Assembly: GCA_945875065.1 (NCBI GenBank)
Contig: CAMCJC010000147.1
Span: forward strand, 1 to 6,677
Reading direction: 5' to 3'
Length of the DNA stretch: 6,677 nt
DNA from: an uncultured Propionibacteriaceae bacterium
GTDB taxonomy: Bacteria > Actinomycetota > Actinomycetes > Propionibacteriales > Propionibacteriaceae
Shown: positions 6,130-6,677 of the stretch, piece by piece
Layout: each line of letters begins with the position of its first letter
Numbering within the stretch: position 1 is the stretch's first letter
Notes under the pieces: generated by a model
What the model saw: only the letters and a program-made list of their open reading frames with translations
Told to the model about the DNA's origin: nothing
The model's database searches: none
Made by a program: the position numbers and the translations under genes

Positions 6130-6677
6130 TCATTCCTGGACGGCGCTTTCCCAGGTTCGGGCCGGAACACGCAGCACCGGCAGCAACAGGGCCAGCACCA
6201 GTACCCCCACGAACAGGGCACACCAGACGCCGGCGTCAGGACGGGAGAGGACTACGCTGACGAGCACCACGCCCCAGGCCGAGGCCACTGAGCGCAGCCC
6301 CGTCAGCAGTACCGTTGCCGAGGGCATCTGATCGGAGGCAAGACCGTCGAAGGCCAACACCTGGCCCAGCATCGTTGGCTGACCCAGCAGCATACCTACC
6401 AGCGCCAGTGAGACCGCGGCGACGAGCACCGCCGGGCCGGGTGTTAGCACCGCCACCGCACAGCTGGGTATCGCCAGGGCCGTGGTGACCAGTACCCACC
6501 GGCGCACGCCCAGCCGGGAACTCCCCAGCCCCAATACCTTGGCACCTACCAGCACTCCAGCCGATTCCGTGGCTAGTGCCAGCCCCACACCGGTGGTGGA
6601 GCAACCCCGGTGCGCGACGAGTAACACCGGTACTGCGCATAGCAGCGCGTTGACCGCCGCCGCTGACAGTGCGGTCA
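6130..6677 (-). CDS. MFS transporter, C-terminal half (5' end beyond the window)
   Basis: An inner-membrane major facilitator protein, read right to left, open through the window edge; 181 full codons precede the TGA at 6130-6132. Hydrophobic stretches suggest about six membrane segments, the size of the C-terminal bundle of a 12-segment MFS protein: ALSAAAVNALLCAVPVLLVA, GVGLALATESAGVLVGA, WVLVTTALAIPSCAVAVLT, VLVAAVSLALVGMLLG, VLLTGLRSVASAWGVVLVS and ALFVGVLVLALLLPVL. A short loop with Arg residues (SSRLGVRRW) follows the second. The last residues (LRVPARTWESAVQE) form a short tail. It converges on fes, 26 bases apart. EntS, the enterobactin exporter of E. coli, is also MFS and next to fes, so a siderophore exporter is likely by context. 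I see no EntS-specific motif, so a general drug efflux pump remains possible. Confidence 0.8.
   Translation of the reverse strand, partial: TALSAAAVNALLCAVPVLLVAHRGCSTTGVGLALATESAGVLVGAKVLGLGSSRLGVRRWVLVTTALAIPSCAVAVLTPGPAVLVAAVSLALVGMLLGQPTMLGQVLAFDGLASDQMPSATVLLTGLRSVASAWGVVLVSVVLSRPDAGVWCALFVGVLVLALLLPVLRVPARTWESAVQE

Noticed and set aside
1..6677. CRISPR arrays, insertion sequences, phage or plasmid elements
   Set aside because: No direct-repeat arrays, transposase motifs or terminal inverted repeats were seen; the genes form one functional set with no evident breaks.

Overview
The window is high-GC DNA with GTG starts, 4-base gene overlaps and a DtxR/IdeR-type iron box. Together these point to an actinobacterium; the genus cannot be told from the sequence. 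The content is most of a catecholate (2,3-dihydroxybenzoate, DHB) siderophore locus, organised like the enterobactin/bacillibactin systems. Genus-level identity and the final siderophore remain unknown because the NRPS is not in the window.

Layout. (1) Bases 1-1598 are the end of an upstream plus-strand operon. It holds the 3' two thirds of an EntA-type 2,3-dihydro-DHB dehydrogenase, then an M20D-family amidohydrolase joined to it by a GTGA overlap. (2) Bases 1599-1828 are non-coding. They hold a perfect 9-bp inverted repeat resembling a terminator (1749-1780), possible weaker hairpins, and a near-perfect 19-bp iron box (1811-1829) whose last base is the A of the next start codon. (3) Bases 1829-6103 are a tightly packed four-gene operon: isochorismate synthase (entC), DHB-AMP ligase (entE), an MbtH-like protein and an enterochelin esterase (fes). 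Every junction is a 4-base overlap. (4) From 6130 to the right edge, on the minus strand, lies the C-terminal half of an MFS transporter that converges on fes.

How they work together. EntC makes isochorismate from chorismate. An isochorismatase (EntB-type, not in the window) would give 2,3-dihydro-DHB, which EntA oxidises to DHB. EntE adenylates DHB and loads it on an aryl carrier domain for an NRPS, also outside the window, which the MbtH protein would normally assist. The MFS protein is a candidate exporter. Fes would open the ester backbone of the imported ferric siderophore to release iron, so the product probably contains ester bonds. The iron box implies repression of the entC operon when iron is plentiful.

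The most interesting points are the amidohydrolase coupled to entA, whose relatives cleave benzoyl-amino acid amides and which might recycle DHB-amino acid fragments; the iron box that touches the entC start codon, suggesting a leaderless message; and departures from family consensus in the MbtH protein, Fes, EntC and the EntE pocket.
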